Assembly (NCBI RefSeq): GCF_001427605.1
Contig: NZ_LMGZ01000004.1
Span: 1 to 64,000 of the forward strand
Direction of reading: 5' to 3'
Length of the DNA: 64,000 nt
Source of the DNA: Devosia sp. Root635
Lineage (GTDB): Bacteria > Pseudomonadota > Alphaproteobacteria > Rhizobiales > Devosiaceae
Position numbers and translations under genes: made by a program. Of this stretch, positions 9,350 to 18,366 are shown one piece after another. Positions within the stretch are counted from its first letter, which is position 1. Every line of letters begins with the position of its first letter. A model generated the notes under the pieces. It was given only the letters and a program-made list of their open reading frames with translations. It ran no database searches and was not told where the DNA came from.

Positions 9350-9527
9350 GGCTTGCTTTCCGCCCGCGCTCCGGTCAATCTCCGCGCCATGAAGATCGGC
9401 ATCATTCTGATTAACCGCCGCATTATTACCTGCTAACCAACGGTTGGCGGCGCGGTCTTCTTCATCCTCAATTCATCGATGAGCACCCGTCCGCCAGCGC
9501 AAATCCGCATGGCCAGGGACGGACCAT

Positions 9528-10940
9528 ATGACCACGCCGCAGCTCACGCTCTACAACACGCTCACCCGCACCAAGGCGCCCTTCACGCCCCTCGATGCCG
9601 CCAATGTGCGCATGTATGTCTGCGGCCCCACGGTCTATGACTTCGCCCATATCGGCAATGCCCGCCCGGTCATCGTCTTCGACCTGCTATTCCGCCTGCT
9701 CCGCCATGTCTATGGCGCCACCCACGTCACCTATGTCCGCAACATCACCGACGTCGACGACAAGATCAACGCCCGCGCTTTGCGCGATTTCCCCGACCTG
9801 CCGCTCAACGACGCCATTCGCCAGGTGACGGAAAAGACCGAGGCGCAGTTCCTCTCTGATGCCAAGGCCCTCGGCGCGCTCGACCCAACTATCCAGCCCC
9901 GCGCCACCGACAATATCGCCGAAATGCAGGCGCTGATCGGCAGCCTGATCCAGCGCAACCACGCCTATAACGCCGCTGGCGAAGTCCTGTTCGACGTCAA
10001 GTCCATGCCCGACTACGGCCTGCTTTCCGGCCGCAATCTCGAGGACAATCTGGCTGGCGCCCGCATCGCCGTCGAAGCCCATAAGAAGAACCCCGCCGAT
10101 TTCGTGCTCTGGAAGCAGTCCGCCGATAACGAGCCCGGCTGGGACAGCCCCTGGGGCCGCGGCCGCCCCGGCTGGCACATCGAATGCTCGGCCATGTCCG
10201 AGCGCTATCTCGGCCAGACCTTCGATATCCATGGCGGCGGGCTCGACCTCATCTTCCCGCACCACGAAAACGAGATCGCCCAGTCCCGCTGCGCCCACGG
10301 CACACATGCCATGGCCAATGTCTGGATGCACAACGGCTTCCTGCAGGTCGAAGGCCAGAAGATGAGCAAGAGCCTGGGCAATTTCGTCACCATCAACGAC
10401 CTGCTGGAAACCGGCGCCATGGGCGGCCGCGCCTGGATCGGCGACGTATTGCGCCTCGCCATGCTGATGACGCATTACCGCGAGCCCATCGATTTCTCGG
10501 TCCGCCGCCTCGAAGAGGCCGAAGCCAAGCTCGCCGACTGGCAACGCGCCGCCCGCGGCGCCGAACTCAGCGAGGACGACGCCCCCGACGCCTCCGTCGT
10601 CGCCGAACTGGCCGACGACCTCAACTTCCACCGCGCCTCGGTGGCTCTGGACTTCATCGCCAAGAAAGCCAATCGCGACGAGGGCAATGCCAAGCACTGC
10701 CTCGCCGCCACGCTCCGCTTCCTCGGCTTCGGCCTCGACAGCCTCCTCACCTCCGAAGACGGCTGGCAGGAGCCGCCCCACATCGCCACCGCCATCGCCG
10801 CCCGCCTCGAAGCCCTCAACAACAAGGATTTCGCCAAAGCCGACGCCATCCGCAATGAGCTGTCCGAGCAGGGCATCTCCTTGATGGACTACAAGGACGA
10901 GCAGGGCCAGCGCGCAACGAAGTGGGAGATGAAGCGGTGA
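9528..10940 (+). CDS. cysS: Cysteine--tRNA ligase
   Basis: Class I synthetase that charges tRNA-Cys. The 470-residue product has the zinc-ligand start [16 protein letters not shown] (C28 plus the HIGH-equivalent HIGN), the WHIECSAMS block near 217, [15 protein letters not shown] near 240 and KMSKS near 279. Length and domain order are standard. Its TGA overlaps the candidate GTG start of the DUF559 gene by four bases (10937-10940), so the two may be coupled. Confidence 0.97.
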   Translation: MTTPQLTLYNTLTRTKAPFTPLDAANVRMYVCGPTVYDFAHIGNARPVIVFDLLFRLLRHVYGATHVTYVRNITDVDDKINARALRDFPDLPLNDAIRQVTEKTEAQFLSDAKALGALDPTIQPRATDNIAEMQALIGSLIQRNHAYNAAGEVLFDVKSMPDYGLLSGRNLEDNLAGARIAVEAHKKNPADFVLWKQSADNEPGWDSPWGRGRPGWHIECSAMSERYLGQTFDIHGGGLDLIFPHHENEIAQSRCAHGTHAMANVWMHNGFLQVEGQKMSKSLGNFVTINDLLETGAMGGRAWIGDVLRLAMLMTHYREPIDFSVRRLEEAEAKLADWQRAARGAELSEDDAPDASVVAELADDLNFHRASVALDFIAKKANRDEGNAKHCLAATLRFLGFGLDSLLTSEDGWQEPPHIATAIAARLEALNNKDFAKADAIRNELSEQGISLMDYKDEQGQRATKWEMKR

Positions 10941-11452
10941 ACTCCGCATCCCCCTCATCCGTCTCGGCTGCGCCGAGCCACCTTCTCCCACAAGGGGAGA
11001 AGGGTGACTCCACTCCTGTGGCACCATCCTGCCCACCCACCGGATCCCCTTCTCCCCTCGTGGGAGAAGGTGCCCGAAGGGCGGATGAGGGGGCCAAGGA
11101 GCGCCCCAGTCCGCGATTGCAGAAACTTGCCAAGTCCATGCGGCGCCAGCCCACCGAGGCCGAAAGCAAACTCTGGTTGCTCCTTCGCGACCGCCGCTTC
11201 GTCAATCACAAGTTCCGCCGTCAGGTCCCTATCGGACCCTATATTGCCGACTTCGCCTGCTACGCCTCCAAGCTGATCGTGGAGGCAGATGGCAGCCAGC
11301 ACATCGAAAGCCAGCGCGACATCGTTCGAGACGCCGAATTAGCCCGTCGTGGCTTCCGCCTCCTCCGTCTCCGCAACGACCACATCTTCACCCGTCCCGA
11401 CGACATCCTCGAAGCCATCTGGACCGCCCTTCATACATCGGAGACCCAATGA
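10937..11452 (+). CDS. DUF559 domain-containing (Vsr-like endonuclease fold) protein
   Basis: The conserved part (from about 11110) reads [36 protein letters not shown] and [10 protein letters not shown]. These are the DUF559 core motifs of a PD-(D/E)XK-type fold related to very-short-patch repair endonucleases. Function is unproven; DNA cleavage or repair is inferred from fold. The start is uncertain. GTG at 10937 overlaps the cysS stop, but the first 60 or so codons are translated palindromic repeats ([23 protein letters not shown]). TTG at 11117 or ATG at 11138 would exclude them, although ATG would cut into the domain edge. Downstream it overlaps the GFA gene by four bases. Confidence 0.75.
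   Translation: MNSASPSSVSAAPSHLLPQGEKGDSTPVAPSCPPTGSPSPLVGEGARRADEGAKERPSPRLQKLAKSMRRQPTEAESKLWLLLRDRRFVNHKFRRQVPIGPYIADFACYASKLIVEADGSQHIESQRDIVRDAELARRGFRLLRLRNDHIFTRPDDILEAIWTALHTSETQ
10951..11093. repeat. Two family A palindromes in inverted orientation inside a reading frame
   Basis: Unit one (about 10951-11003) reads CCTCATCCGTC through CTTCTCCCACAAGGGGAGAAG. Unit two (about 11046-11093) is its inverse, CTTCTCCCCTCGTGGGAGAAG through GGGCGGATGAGGGGG. Both lie in the open 5' part of the DUF559 gene. Confidence 0.85.
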
Positions 11453-11946
11453 TGCACCGCTATGCCATGGAGGTCAGCGGCGGCTGCCAATGCGGCGCCG
11501 TGCGCTACCACGCCACCGAAATGTTCGATAACGCCCATATCTGCCACTGCCGCATGTGCCAGAAGTCCGTGGGCAACATCTTCGCCGCCCTGGTCGCCGC
11601 CCCGCGCGAGGCCATCACCTGGACACGCGGTACCCCGGCGCGTTTCCGCAGTTCCGAACATGTCGACCGTGGTTATTGCCGCGACTGCGGCACGCCGCTC
11701 TTTTATGACAATACCGAGGGCAACCGGGTCAATTTCACCATCGGCTCGCTCGATCACCCCGAGCTGTTCCCGCCCCATGCCAATACCGGGCAGGAGGGGC
11801 AGGTGCCCTGGTTCACCACCCTGACATCGATCGAAAACGGCGGCGAGACCGAGACCGGCCAGGAAGACTGGGCCTCGGCCATCAAATCCACCAATCACCA
11901 GCATCCCGACCACGACACGACCGTCTGGCCGCCGAAGTCCGAGTAA
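11449..11946 (+). CDS. GFA / CENP-V family zinc-binding protein
   Basis: The 165-residue protein matches the glutathione-dependent formaldehyde-activating (GFA) fold. GGCQCGAVRY near residue 10, CHCRMCQKS near 36 and GYCRDCGTPLFY near 77 provide the characteristic zinc-ligand cysteines. The family name is historical and many members have no shown formaldehyde activity, so the substrate is unknown. Its ATGA start overlaps the DUF559 stop (11449-11452), and cimA begins four bases after its stop. That suggests one transcript from cysS through cimA. Confidence 0.88.
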   Translation: MMHRYAMEVSGGCQCGAVRYHATEMFDNAHICHCRMCQKSVGNIFAALVAAPREAITWTRGTPARFRSSEHVDRGYCRDCGTPLFYDNTEGNRVNFTIGSLDHPELFPPHANTGQEGQVPWFTTLTSIENGGETETGQEDWASAIKSTNHQHPDHDTTVWPPKSE

Positions 11947-11950
11947 GACC

Positions 11951-13567
11951 ATGTCCAAAGACCGCCTCTACCTGTTCGACACCACCCTGCGCGATGGCGC
12001 GCAGACGGCCGGCATCGAGTTCTCGCTCGAGGACAAGATTTCCATCGCCCGCCTGCTCGATGATCTGGGCGTCGACTATGTCGAAGGCGGCTATCCCGGC
12101 GCCAACCCGGTCGATACCGAATTCTTCGAGACCAAGCGCACGGGCAAGGCCAAATTCACCGCCTTCGGCATGACCAAGCGGGCAGGGCGCTCCGCCGCCA
12201 ACGATCCGGGCGTGCAGGGACTGCTCAATTCGCAGGCCGACGCCACCTGCTTCGTCGCCAAGAGCTGGGACCATCAGGTCAAGGTCGCGCTCGAAATCAC
12301 CTTGGAGGAAAATCTCGAAAATCTCCACGATACCGTCGCCGCCGCCGTCGCCTCGGGCAAGGAAGCGCTGATCGATTGCGAGCACTTCTTCGATGGCTTC
12401 AAGGCCAATCCCGAATACGCCCTGTCCTGTGTCAAGGCGGCCCTCGATGCCGGCGCCCGCTGGGTGGTTCTGTGCGACACAAATGGCGGCACCATGCCCT
12501 CCGAGGTGACCGCTATTGTTAACAGTGTGCTAACCATAGCGCCGGGGTCGCGGTTGGGAATTCACGCCCATGACGATACCGGCCAGGCCGTCGCCAACAC
12601 GCTGGCGGCCGTGGATGCGGGCGTCCGCCACATCCAGGGCACCCTGAACGGCATCGGCGAGCGCTGCGGCAATGCCAATCTCGTCACACTTATCCCCACC
12701 CTGGTTTTGAAGCCGTATTATGCCGACAGGTTCGAAACCGGCATCGACGCCACGCGCCTCACACGCCTGACGCAGCTGTCGCGCGCCTTCGACGACCGGC
12801 TCAATCGCGCCCCGGCGCGGCAGGCGCCTTATGTCGGCGCCTCGGCCTTCGCCACCAAGGCCGGCATCCACGCCTCGGCTTTGCTCAAGGATTTTTCGAC
12901 CTACGAACATGTCCCACCCGAAAGCGTCGGCAACGAGCGCTCCATCATGGTCAGCCAGCAGGCCGGCAAGTCCAACCTGCTGACCGCCTTGGCCCGCTAC
13001 GGCATCGAACTGGCCAAGGATGACCGGCGCCTCGAAAAGCTCCTCGCCACCGTCAAGGACCGCGAATCGCGTGGCTATTCCTATGACGGCGCCGACGCGT
13101 CCTTCGCCATTCTCGCCCACGAAGTGCTCGGCACGCTGCCCGAATATTTCCAGGTCGAGAACTATCGCGCCAGCGTCGAGCGCCGCCACAACGCCCAGGG
13201 CGAGGAGATCACGGTCACCGAAGCGGTGGTGAAAATCCGTGTCGAGGGCGAATTGCTGATGTCGGTCGCCGAGGGCAACGGCCCCGTAAACGCCCTGGAT
13301 CTGGCCATGCGCAAGGATTTGGGCAAATATTCGAGCCGCATCGAGGATCTCGAACTGGTCGACTTCAAGGTGCGTATCCTCGACGGCGGCACGGGCGCGG
13401 TCACCCGTGTACTGGTCGAAAGCCGCGATGACACCGGCGAGCGCTGGTTCACCATCGGCGTTTCGCCCAACATCATTGATGCCTCCTTTGAAGCTCTGTA
13501 TGAATCGATCACCTACAAGCTGTTGAAAACCGAAGCGGCGCAGGGGACGACAGAGAAAGTGGCTTAA
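11951..13567 (+). CDS. cimA: (R)-citramalate synthase
   Basis: It condenses pyruvate with acetyl-CoA to citramalate, the start of the threonine-independent isoleucine route. The 538-residue protein carries the DRE-TIM motif DTTLRDGAQ (residue 10), the metal-binding HAHDDTG near 205 and a C-terminal LeuA-type regulatory domain (about 395-525, with DFKVRILDGGTGAVTRVLVES). The early EGGYPGANPVD block and overall length distinguish this class from 2-isopropylmalate synthase and homocitrate synthase. It follows the GFA gene by four bases. Feedback regulation by isoleucine is expected for the family but cannot be read from the sequence. Confidence 0.92.
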   Translation: MSKDRLYLFDTTLRDGAQTAGIEFSLEDKISIARLLDDLGVDYVEGGYPGANPVDTEFFETKRTGKAKFTAFGMTKRAGRSAANDPGVQGLLNSQADATCFVAKSWDHQVKVALEITLEENLENLHDTVAAAVASGKEALIDCEHFFDGFKANPEYALSCVKAALDAGARWVVLCDTNGGTMPSEVTAIVNSVLTIAPGSRLGIHAHDDTGQAVANTLAAVDAGVRHIQGTLNGIGERCGNANLVTLIPTLVLKPYYADRFETGIDATRLTRLTQLSRAFDDRLNRAPARQAPYVGASAFATKAGIHASALLKDFSTYEHVPPESVGNERSIMVSQQAGKSNLLTALARYGIELAKDDRRLEKLLATVKDRESRGYSYDGADASFAILAHEVLGTLPEYFQVENYRASVERRHNAQGEEITVTEAVVKIRVEGELLMSVAEGNGPVNALDLAMRKDLGKYSSRIEDLELVDFKVRILDGGTGAVTRVLVESRDDTGERWFTIGVSPNIIDASFEALYESITYKLLKTEAAQGTTEKVA

Positions 13568-13617
13568 CCGGGTAGTCCGTCCGCGGGACGACTGCCACAA
13601 TCGTCCTGGAGGACAAA

Positions 13618-15507
13618 CTGGCCGAAACCGCTCCGAAAAAACCTCTTGCGCTCACAATCGGGGCGGCGGCGGTTACCCTCGCAGTCATCATCGGTGTGCT
13701 GGCGGGTCCGTCCGTCGTCACCTGCTTCAATTCCGAAGATGGCATGGGCGTCTGCCTGCGCGGCAAGATGACCGATGCCGGCATCCTGCCCGCTCCGGCG
13801 CCCGCCGCCACTGCCGAGGCTGAAGCGCCCGCGCCCGAACAGGCCGCTGTGGTTGAGCCCGCCATCGCCGAGCCCGCCCTCGATGTGACACCGGCCCCCG
13901 AAGTCCCTGATGATCTGATCGCCGCCACCTTCGGCCTGCTCCGCGCCGAGCCCGATGGCTCCGTCGTCATCGCCGGCAGCGGCACGCCGGGCAGCGAGAT
14001 CGAGGTCTATTCGGGCGAATCCCTGCTGGGCAAGGCCACAGTGGAATCGAGCGGCGACTGGGTGCTCGTCCCCGATGCGCCGATCGCCCCCGGCGGCACC
14101 GAGATCACCCTGGCCGAAGTCGGCAAGACCGGTCGCGCCGCCCAGTCCTTCGTGGTCGTCATCAACGACGACAAGACCAGTGAGCCCCTGGTCGTCGCCA
14201 GCACGCCTGGTTCCATCAGCGAAGTGTTGCAGGGTCTTGATCGCCCCGGCGCAGAAACCACCACCCAGCTTGCCGCCGTCGATCCGGTCGCGCCGCCTGC
14301 CGCAGTCCCGGCGCCTGCCGCCATCCCGACACCGGCGCCGGTTGCCGAAGCCGCTCCGGCCCCCGCGGCCGAACTGCCGGCTGCGCCCGCTACGACCGAG
14401 CCGGCTGTGCCCGCCGCAACACCGCCGGCCGCACCTGAAACGACGCCCGCCCCGGCGGCGCCCGTGCCCGCCGCCGAACCGCCGGCGGCGCCGGCTACCG
14501 AGCCTGAGCCGACCACTGAGCCCGCGCCGGCCCCCGAACCCGTGCCCGCCGCAGAACCGGCCGCGGACGAACCTGCTCCTGAGCAACCCACCGAACCGGC
14601 TCCGGCCCCTGAGCCGGCTGCGCCCGCTACGGAGCCAACAGCCGCCGCCGTCGAGCCAGCCATTGTGCCAGCCGCACCGGCCGCTGAAACGCCTGCTGCC
14701 GTGCCGACAGCCGAGCCTCCGGCGCCTGCGCCCGAGGCCCCGGTTGCCGTTGCCGCTGTGCCGACCACCATCGATGCCATCGAGATCGAGGGCGACCGCA
14801 CCTTCTTCGCCGGCGCTGGTCCGGAAGGCGCCACCATGCGCCTCTATGTCGAGGACGAGTTCATCGCCGACGCCACGGTGGCGGATGGGCGTTGGCTGGT
14901 GGAGGCCGGCAAAGTTCTGACGCAGCCGGAACAGCGCGTCCGTATTGACATGCTCCAGCCGGGCACGGCCACGGTCGCCGCCCGCGCCGAGGTCGATTTC
15001 GTGGTTGAATTGCCCGCCACCCAGGCACCGACCGCCATCGCCGAGGCCACGTCCGCGGAGCCCGCGTCGCCGGAACCTTCAGTCGAACCGACCCCGGCAG
15101 CATTGCCCGCCGAACCGGCTCCCGTCGCGGCACCAACCCAGCCTGCCGAGCCCGCAGTGGAGCCTGCTCCAACTGTCCAGCCCGCAACGACCGAGCCCGC
15201 GCCCGTCGTCACTGCGCAGGCCGAGCCTGCTCCGGCCCCCGAGCCCGTTGCGACCCCGGCAGAACCAGCGCCGGCCGCCCCCGAACCGGCCGTGCCGACC
15301 CTGGTCGCGGTGGCGGTGGGCGGCCCCGATGCCGAGCGCTTCGCCTCCGGCAAAGCCATCATCCGCCGCGGCGACAATCTCTGGACCATCGCCCGCCGCG
15401 TCTATGGCGAAGGCATAAAATACACCACGATCTACGACGCCAATGCCGGCCAGATCCGCGACCCCGATCGCATCTATCCCGGCCAGGTGTTCGATCTGCC
15501 CAACTAG
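13618..15507 (+). CDS. Envelope protein with Ala/Pro/Glu-rich linkers and C-terminal LysM domain
   Basis: The C-terminal 50 residues (IRRGDNLWTIARRVYGEG to YPGQVFDLPN) are a LysM peptidoglycan-binding domain. Two Ig-like segments (near residues 100-190 and 380-460) are separated by long PAPEPAAP-type linkers. The N-terminus is a hydrophobic anchor (ALTIGAAAVTLAVIIGVLAG), so the protein is probably membrane-tethered in the periplasm. No ATG, GTG or TTG precedes that anchor at a usable site. The frame opens at CTG 13618, five to six bases after a perfect GGAGGA (13608-13613). The first GTG, at 13696, would delete most of the anchor. I therefore call a CTG start (629 residues). An ATG-to-CTG change or sequencing error is the alternative. 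Confidence 0.75.
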   Translation: MAETAPKKPLALTIGAAAVTLAVIIGVLAGPSVVTCFNSEDGMGVCLRGKMTDAGILPAPAPAATAEAEAPAPEQAAVVEPAIAEPALDVTPAPEVPDDLIAATFGLLRAEPDGSVVIAGSGTPGSEIEVYSGESLLGKATVESSGDWVLVPDAPIAPGGTEITLAEVGKTGRAAQSFVVVINDDKTSEPLVVASTPGSISEVLQGLDRPGAETTTQLAAVDPVAPPAAVPAPAAIPTPAPVAEAAPAPAAELPAAPATTEPAVPAATPPAAPETTPAPAAPVPAAEPPAAPATEPEPTTEPAPAPEPVPAAEPAADEPAPEQPTEPAPAPEPAAPATEPTAAAVEPAIVPAAPAAETPAAVPTAEPPAPAPEAPVAVAAVPTTIDAIEIEGDRTFFAGAGPEGATMRLYVEDEFIADATVADGRWLVEAGKVLTQPEQRVRIDMLQPGTATVAARAEVDFVVELPATQAPTAIAEATSAEPASPEPSVEPTPAALPAEPAPVAAPTQPAEPAVEPAPTVQPATTEPAPVVTAQAEPAPAPEPVATPAEPAPAAPEPAVPTLVAVAVGGPDAERFASGKAIIRRGDNLWTIARRVYGEGIKYTTIYDANAGQIRDPDRIYPGQVFDLPN

Positions 15508-15561
15508 CAGGCGCGCAGTATGCTGTTCGCAAGCGCGGCAAGACATTAATCTGCGCACAAA

Positions 15562-15590
15562 ATGGCCCGCCCTCCGGCGGGCCATTGATT
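15562..15590 (+). terminator. Hairpin terminator after the LysM gene
   Basis: ATGGCCCGCC (15562-15571) pairs with GGCGGGCCAT (15576-15585) over a CTCC loop, a perfect 10-bp stem. The tail TGATTATTT is only moderately T-rich. Confidence 0.7.
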
Positions 15591-15613
15591 ATTTCCGCGC
15601 CAGACCCCATTTT

Positions 15614-15629
15614 ATCGTCAAATGACGAT
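15614..15629. promoter_or_regulatory. Candidate ArsR operator palindrome
   Basis: ATCGTCA-AA-TGACGAT is a perfect 7-bp inverted repeat just before, and overlapping, the first possible ATG (15622) of the ArsR gene. If translation begins at the second ATG (15646), the palindrome lies 16 bases upstream and could be an autorepressor site. This is inferred from position and symmetry only. Confidence 0.4.
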
Positions 15630-15966
15630 CAACCAAGATCAGGCCATGCACGACGACGATATTGCCAACATCATGCGAGCGATGGGCCACCCTGTGCGCC
15701 TCAACATCCTGCGCATCCTGGCCCGGCAGGAGCGCGGCGAATGCTGCTGTGCCGACGTCACCGATGAACTGACCCTGGCCCAGTCCACGGTCAGCCAGCA
15801 TATCAAGGTGCTGCTCGATGCCGGCCTGATCGAGCGCAAGCCGCGCGGTACGCGCAATTGCTACATTGTCCAGCATGACCGGCTGTCCGCCCTGGGTGTG
15901 GCCTATTCCGGCATGATCGCGGGCTTTAGTCCCGCTCCATCCAAACTGGAAGCGGAACCCGCCTGA
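15622..15966 (+). CDS. ArsR/SmtB-family transcriptional regulator
   Basis: A small winged-helix repressor of 114 residues. MRAMGHPVRLNILRILAR and LTLAQSTVSQHIKVLLDAGLIE form the HTH core. The segment ECCCADV falls where ArsR members carry metal or metalloid ligands, and three consecutive cysteines make thiol-based metal sensing plausible. ATG 15646 (MHDDDIANIM) is an alternative start with an AGG upstream. Its stop overlaps the start of the Atm1-type exporter by one base (TGATG), so the pair is one operon and the exporter is its probable target. Confidence 0.9.
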   Translation: MTINQDQAMHDDDIANIMRAMGHPVRLNILRILARQERGECCCADVTDELTLAQSTVSQHIKVLLDAGLIERKPRGTRNCYIVQHDRLSALGVAYSGMIAGFSPAPSKLEAEPA

Positions 15967-17861
15967 TGTCGTCCGACACCGCCGAACCAAAGCCGTCCGT
16001 CAGCGCGGACGAGGGATCGCTGTTCTCTACAGTTCGCAACCTCTGGGCCTATATGTGGCCCGCCAACCGCCCGGATTTGCGCCTGCGCGTCATACTGGCC
16101 ATCGGCGCGCTGCTGCTGAGCAAGGTCGCCACCACGCTCATTCCCTTTGCCTATAAGGGCATTATCGACAGCCTCGATGGATCGGCCCCCAATGGTGCGC
16201 TGGTCCTCGGTCTCGCCGTGCCTATCGTATTGGTTATCGCCTACGTGCTGGGCAACATCATGGATGCCGGTTTCCAGCAACTGCGTGACGTGCTGTTCGC
16301 CAGCGTCGGCCAGCATGCCGTGCGCAAGCTGGCCTTGCAGACCTTCCACCATCTCCATCGCCTGTCGCTGCGCTTCCATTTGGCGCGCCGCACCGGCGGG
16401 CTCAGCCGCGTCATCGAGCGCGGCACCAAGGGCATCGAAACCATCGTGCGTTTCGCCATGCTCAACATCGCCCCGACCATTGTCGAATTCATCGTCACCG
16501 CCGTTATCTTCGTCTGGATGTTCGGCATCACCTATCTCGGCGTGCTGGTGGTGATGATCTGGGCCTATCTCTACTTCACCATCAAGGCGTCGAACTGGCG
16601 GATTTCCATCCGCCGCGACATGAACAATTCCGATACCGACGCCAATGGCAAGGCCATCGACAGCCTGCTCAATTATGAGACGGTGAAGTACTTCGCCAAC
16701 GAGAAGATGGAGGCCGAGCGCTACGACCAGTCCATGGCCGGCTATGAGCGCTCCGCCATCCGCATCTGGACTTCACTGGGCTTTCTCAATTTCGGCCAGG
16801 CCGTCATTTTCTACACCGGCTTTCTCATCATCGCCATCATGGCCATTCTCGGCGTCATGAACCAGACGCTGACGCTGGGCGATTTCGTCCTGCTCAACAC
16901 CTTCCTGATGCAGATCTACCGGCCGCTCAATTTCATCGGCTTCGTCTATCGCGAACTGCGCCAGGGCCTCACCGACATCGAGGAAATGTTCAAGCTGCTC
17001 GACCAGGAGCCCGAGGTCCAGGACAGGCCCGACGCGAAGCCCCTCGCCATATCAGGCCCGGTCATCCGCTTCGACGACGTCACTTTCCACTACGATCCCG
17101 AGCGCCCCATCCTCAAGGGCGTCAGCTTCGAGGTGCCTGCCGGCAAGACCGTGGCCATCGTCGGCCCCACCGGCGCCGGAAAGTCCACCATTTCGCGGCT
17201 GCTCTATCGCTTCTACGACGTCAGTGGCGGCTCCATCACCATCGACGGGCAGGACCTGCGCGATGTGACGCAGGAAAGCCTGCGCTCCTCCATCGGCATG
17301 GTCCCGCAGGATACGGTGCTGTTCAACGACACCATCGGCTACAATATCGAATATGGCCGCCCCGGCGCCAGCGCCGAGGATGTGCGTGGTGCCGCCGCCA
17401 TGGCCCAGGTCGGCCCCTTCATCGAAACCCTGCCCAAGGGCTACGAAACTCCGGTCGGCGAACGCGGGCTCAAGCTGTCGGGCGGTGAAAAGCAGCGCGT
17501 CGCCATCGCCCGCACCATCCTCAAGGCGCCGTCCATCCTGATCCTCGACGAGGCCACCTCGGCGCTCGACACCAAGACCGAGCGCGACATCCAGTCGGCC
17601 CTCGATGTCGTCTCCCGCAACCGCACCACCGTCGTCATCGCCCACCGGCTCTCCACCGTGGTCAATGCCGACGAAATCCTCGTCCTGCGCGACGGCATCG
17701 TCGCCGAACGCGGCAACCACGCCGCGCTCCTGGCCCATGACGGCCTCTACGCCCAGATGTGGAACCGCCAGCGCGAAGCCACCGAGGCCGAAGAACAACT
17801 CCTGCGCACCGCCAACGACCCCGACGGCTTCGTCAAACGCGGCGTCCCCGCCGCCGAATAG
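15966..17861 (+). CDS. Atm1-type ABC exporter (fused permease and ATPase)
   Basis: An inner-membrane half-transporter of 631 residues. Six transmembrane helices lie in the first 330 residues (including LIPFAYKGIIDSLDG and the NSDTDANGKAIDSLLNYETVKYF segment that is diagnostic of Atm1/HMT1 proteins). An ABC domain follows with Walker A GPTGAGKST (near 400), signature LSGGEKQR (near 505) and Walker B ILILDEATS (near 528). Bacterial Atm1 homologues export glutathione conjugates, including metal-thiol complexes, and confer metal resistance. The coupled ArsR gene supports that role. The natural substrate here is inferred. Confidence 0.92.
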   Translation: MSSDTAEPKPSVSADEGSLFSTVRNLWAYMWPANRPDLRLRVILAIGALLLSKVATTLIPFAYKGIIDSLDGSAPNGALVLGLAVPIVLVIAYVLGNIMDAGFQQLRDVLFASVGQHAVRKLALQTFHHLHRLSLRFHLARRTGGLSRVIERGTKGIETIVRFAMLNIAPTIVEFIVTAVIFVWMFGITYLGVLVVMIWAYLYFTIKASNWRISIRRDMNNSDTDANGKAIDSLLNYETVKYFANEKMEAERYDQSMAGYERSAIRIWTSLGFLNFGQAVIFYTGFLIIAIMAILGVMNQTLTLGDFVLLNTFLMQIYRPLNFIGFVYRELRQGLTDIEEMFKLLDQEPEVQDRPDAKPLAISGPVIRFDDVTFHYDPERPILKGVSFEVPAGKTVAIVGPTGAGKSTISRLLYRFYDVSGGSITIDGQDLRDVTQESLRSSIGMVPQDTVLFNDTIGYNIEYGRPGASAEDVRGAAAMAQVGPFIETLPKGYETPVGERGLKLSGGEKQRVAIARTILKAPSILILDEATSALDTKTERDIQSALDVVSRNRTTVVIAHRLSTVVNADEILVLRDGIVAERGNHAALLAHDGLYAQMWNRQREATEAEEQLLRTANDPDGFVKRGVPAAE

Positions 17862-17885
17862 GGCTGGGGCGCTGATCCCCGGAGA

Positions 17886-17971
17886 CCTCATGGTGAGCCT
17901 GTCGAACCACGAGGTCGAGCGAGTGGAGCTTATTGTGCTGCGCCTCGTGGTTCGACAAGCTCACCATGAGG
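17886..17971. repeat. Long inverted repeat, family B
   Basis: Arms of 29 bases at 17886-17914 and 17943-17971 are complementary at 28 positions around a 28-base loop. The arms contain CCTCATGGTGAG and CGAACCACGAGG. Related elements lie at 34335-34432 and 42774-42908. It follows the exporter stop and may also act as a terminator. Confidence 0.9.
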
Positions 17972-18001
17972 CTACTGGCGCTTCAACCGCTCGACGCGGT
18001 T

Positions 18002-18271
18002 CTAGTCCTCTTCGGACTCCGGATGCTCTGCCTCGTATTTCGCTAATGCTCGATAGACCTGACCGCGTTCCACCACCCTTCGCTTGAACAGCGCCGCGAT
18101 AACCGGGTTTACGCTCGCCGGCGGGGCCGTAAGCAGAAAATCATAGAGGTCGGGCGACAGAATGATCGCAACGTCTCGCCCGTCCTTCTGAACGCGGAGC
18201 GGGTTGTCCTCCAACGATGCGATGACGTCGTCGAACTCTGCCTTGATGGTTTCGACACTGATGGTCCGCAT
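18002..18271 (-). CDS. Phd/YefM-like antitoxin-domain protein (orphan)
   Basis: The 89-residue protein has the Phd/YefM pattern: a short N-terminal strand-helix (MRTISVETIKAEFDDVIASL), then PLRVQKDGRDVAIILSPDLYDFLL. The C-terminal 40 residues differ from classical antitoxins and end in a charged tail. A strong GGAGGAGG precedes the ATG at 18271. No toxin gene (Doc, RelE or YoeB type) is adjacent: the stop abuts a family B repeat and the upstream neighbour is the RND efflux gene, separated by a terminator. It may be a stand-alone regulator or a remnant. Confidence 0.7.
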   Translation of the reverse strand: MRTISVETIKAEFDDVIASLEDNPLRVQKDGRDVAIILSPDLYDFLLTAPPASVNPVIAALFKRRVVERGQVYRALAKYEAEHPESEED

Positions 18272-18311
18272 GGTGGCCTCCTCCAAGGAGACTGACCTGA
18301 AAAACTGCACC

Positions 18312-18345
18312 GCACAAACAGAAAGGCCCGCATCGCTGCGGGCCT
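18312..18345 (-). terminator. Rho-independent terminator of the RND efflux operon
   Basis: Read on the minus strand, AGGCCCGCA (18345-18337) pairs with TGCGGGCCT (18332-18324), then CTTTCTGTTTG follows. It lies about 20 bases after the RND permease stop. Confidence 0.85.
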
Positions 18346-18366
18346 CTCGTCTTGCTCCAAACCAGC

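Larger units (their letters stand above)
9199..9527. other. Gap between the cytochrome c' gene and cysS
   Basis: This 329-base gap contains a family A repeat (9204-9284), an intrinsic terminator (9317-9349) and the presumed cysS promoter region. I see no gene in it. Confidence 0.5.
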
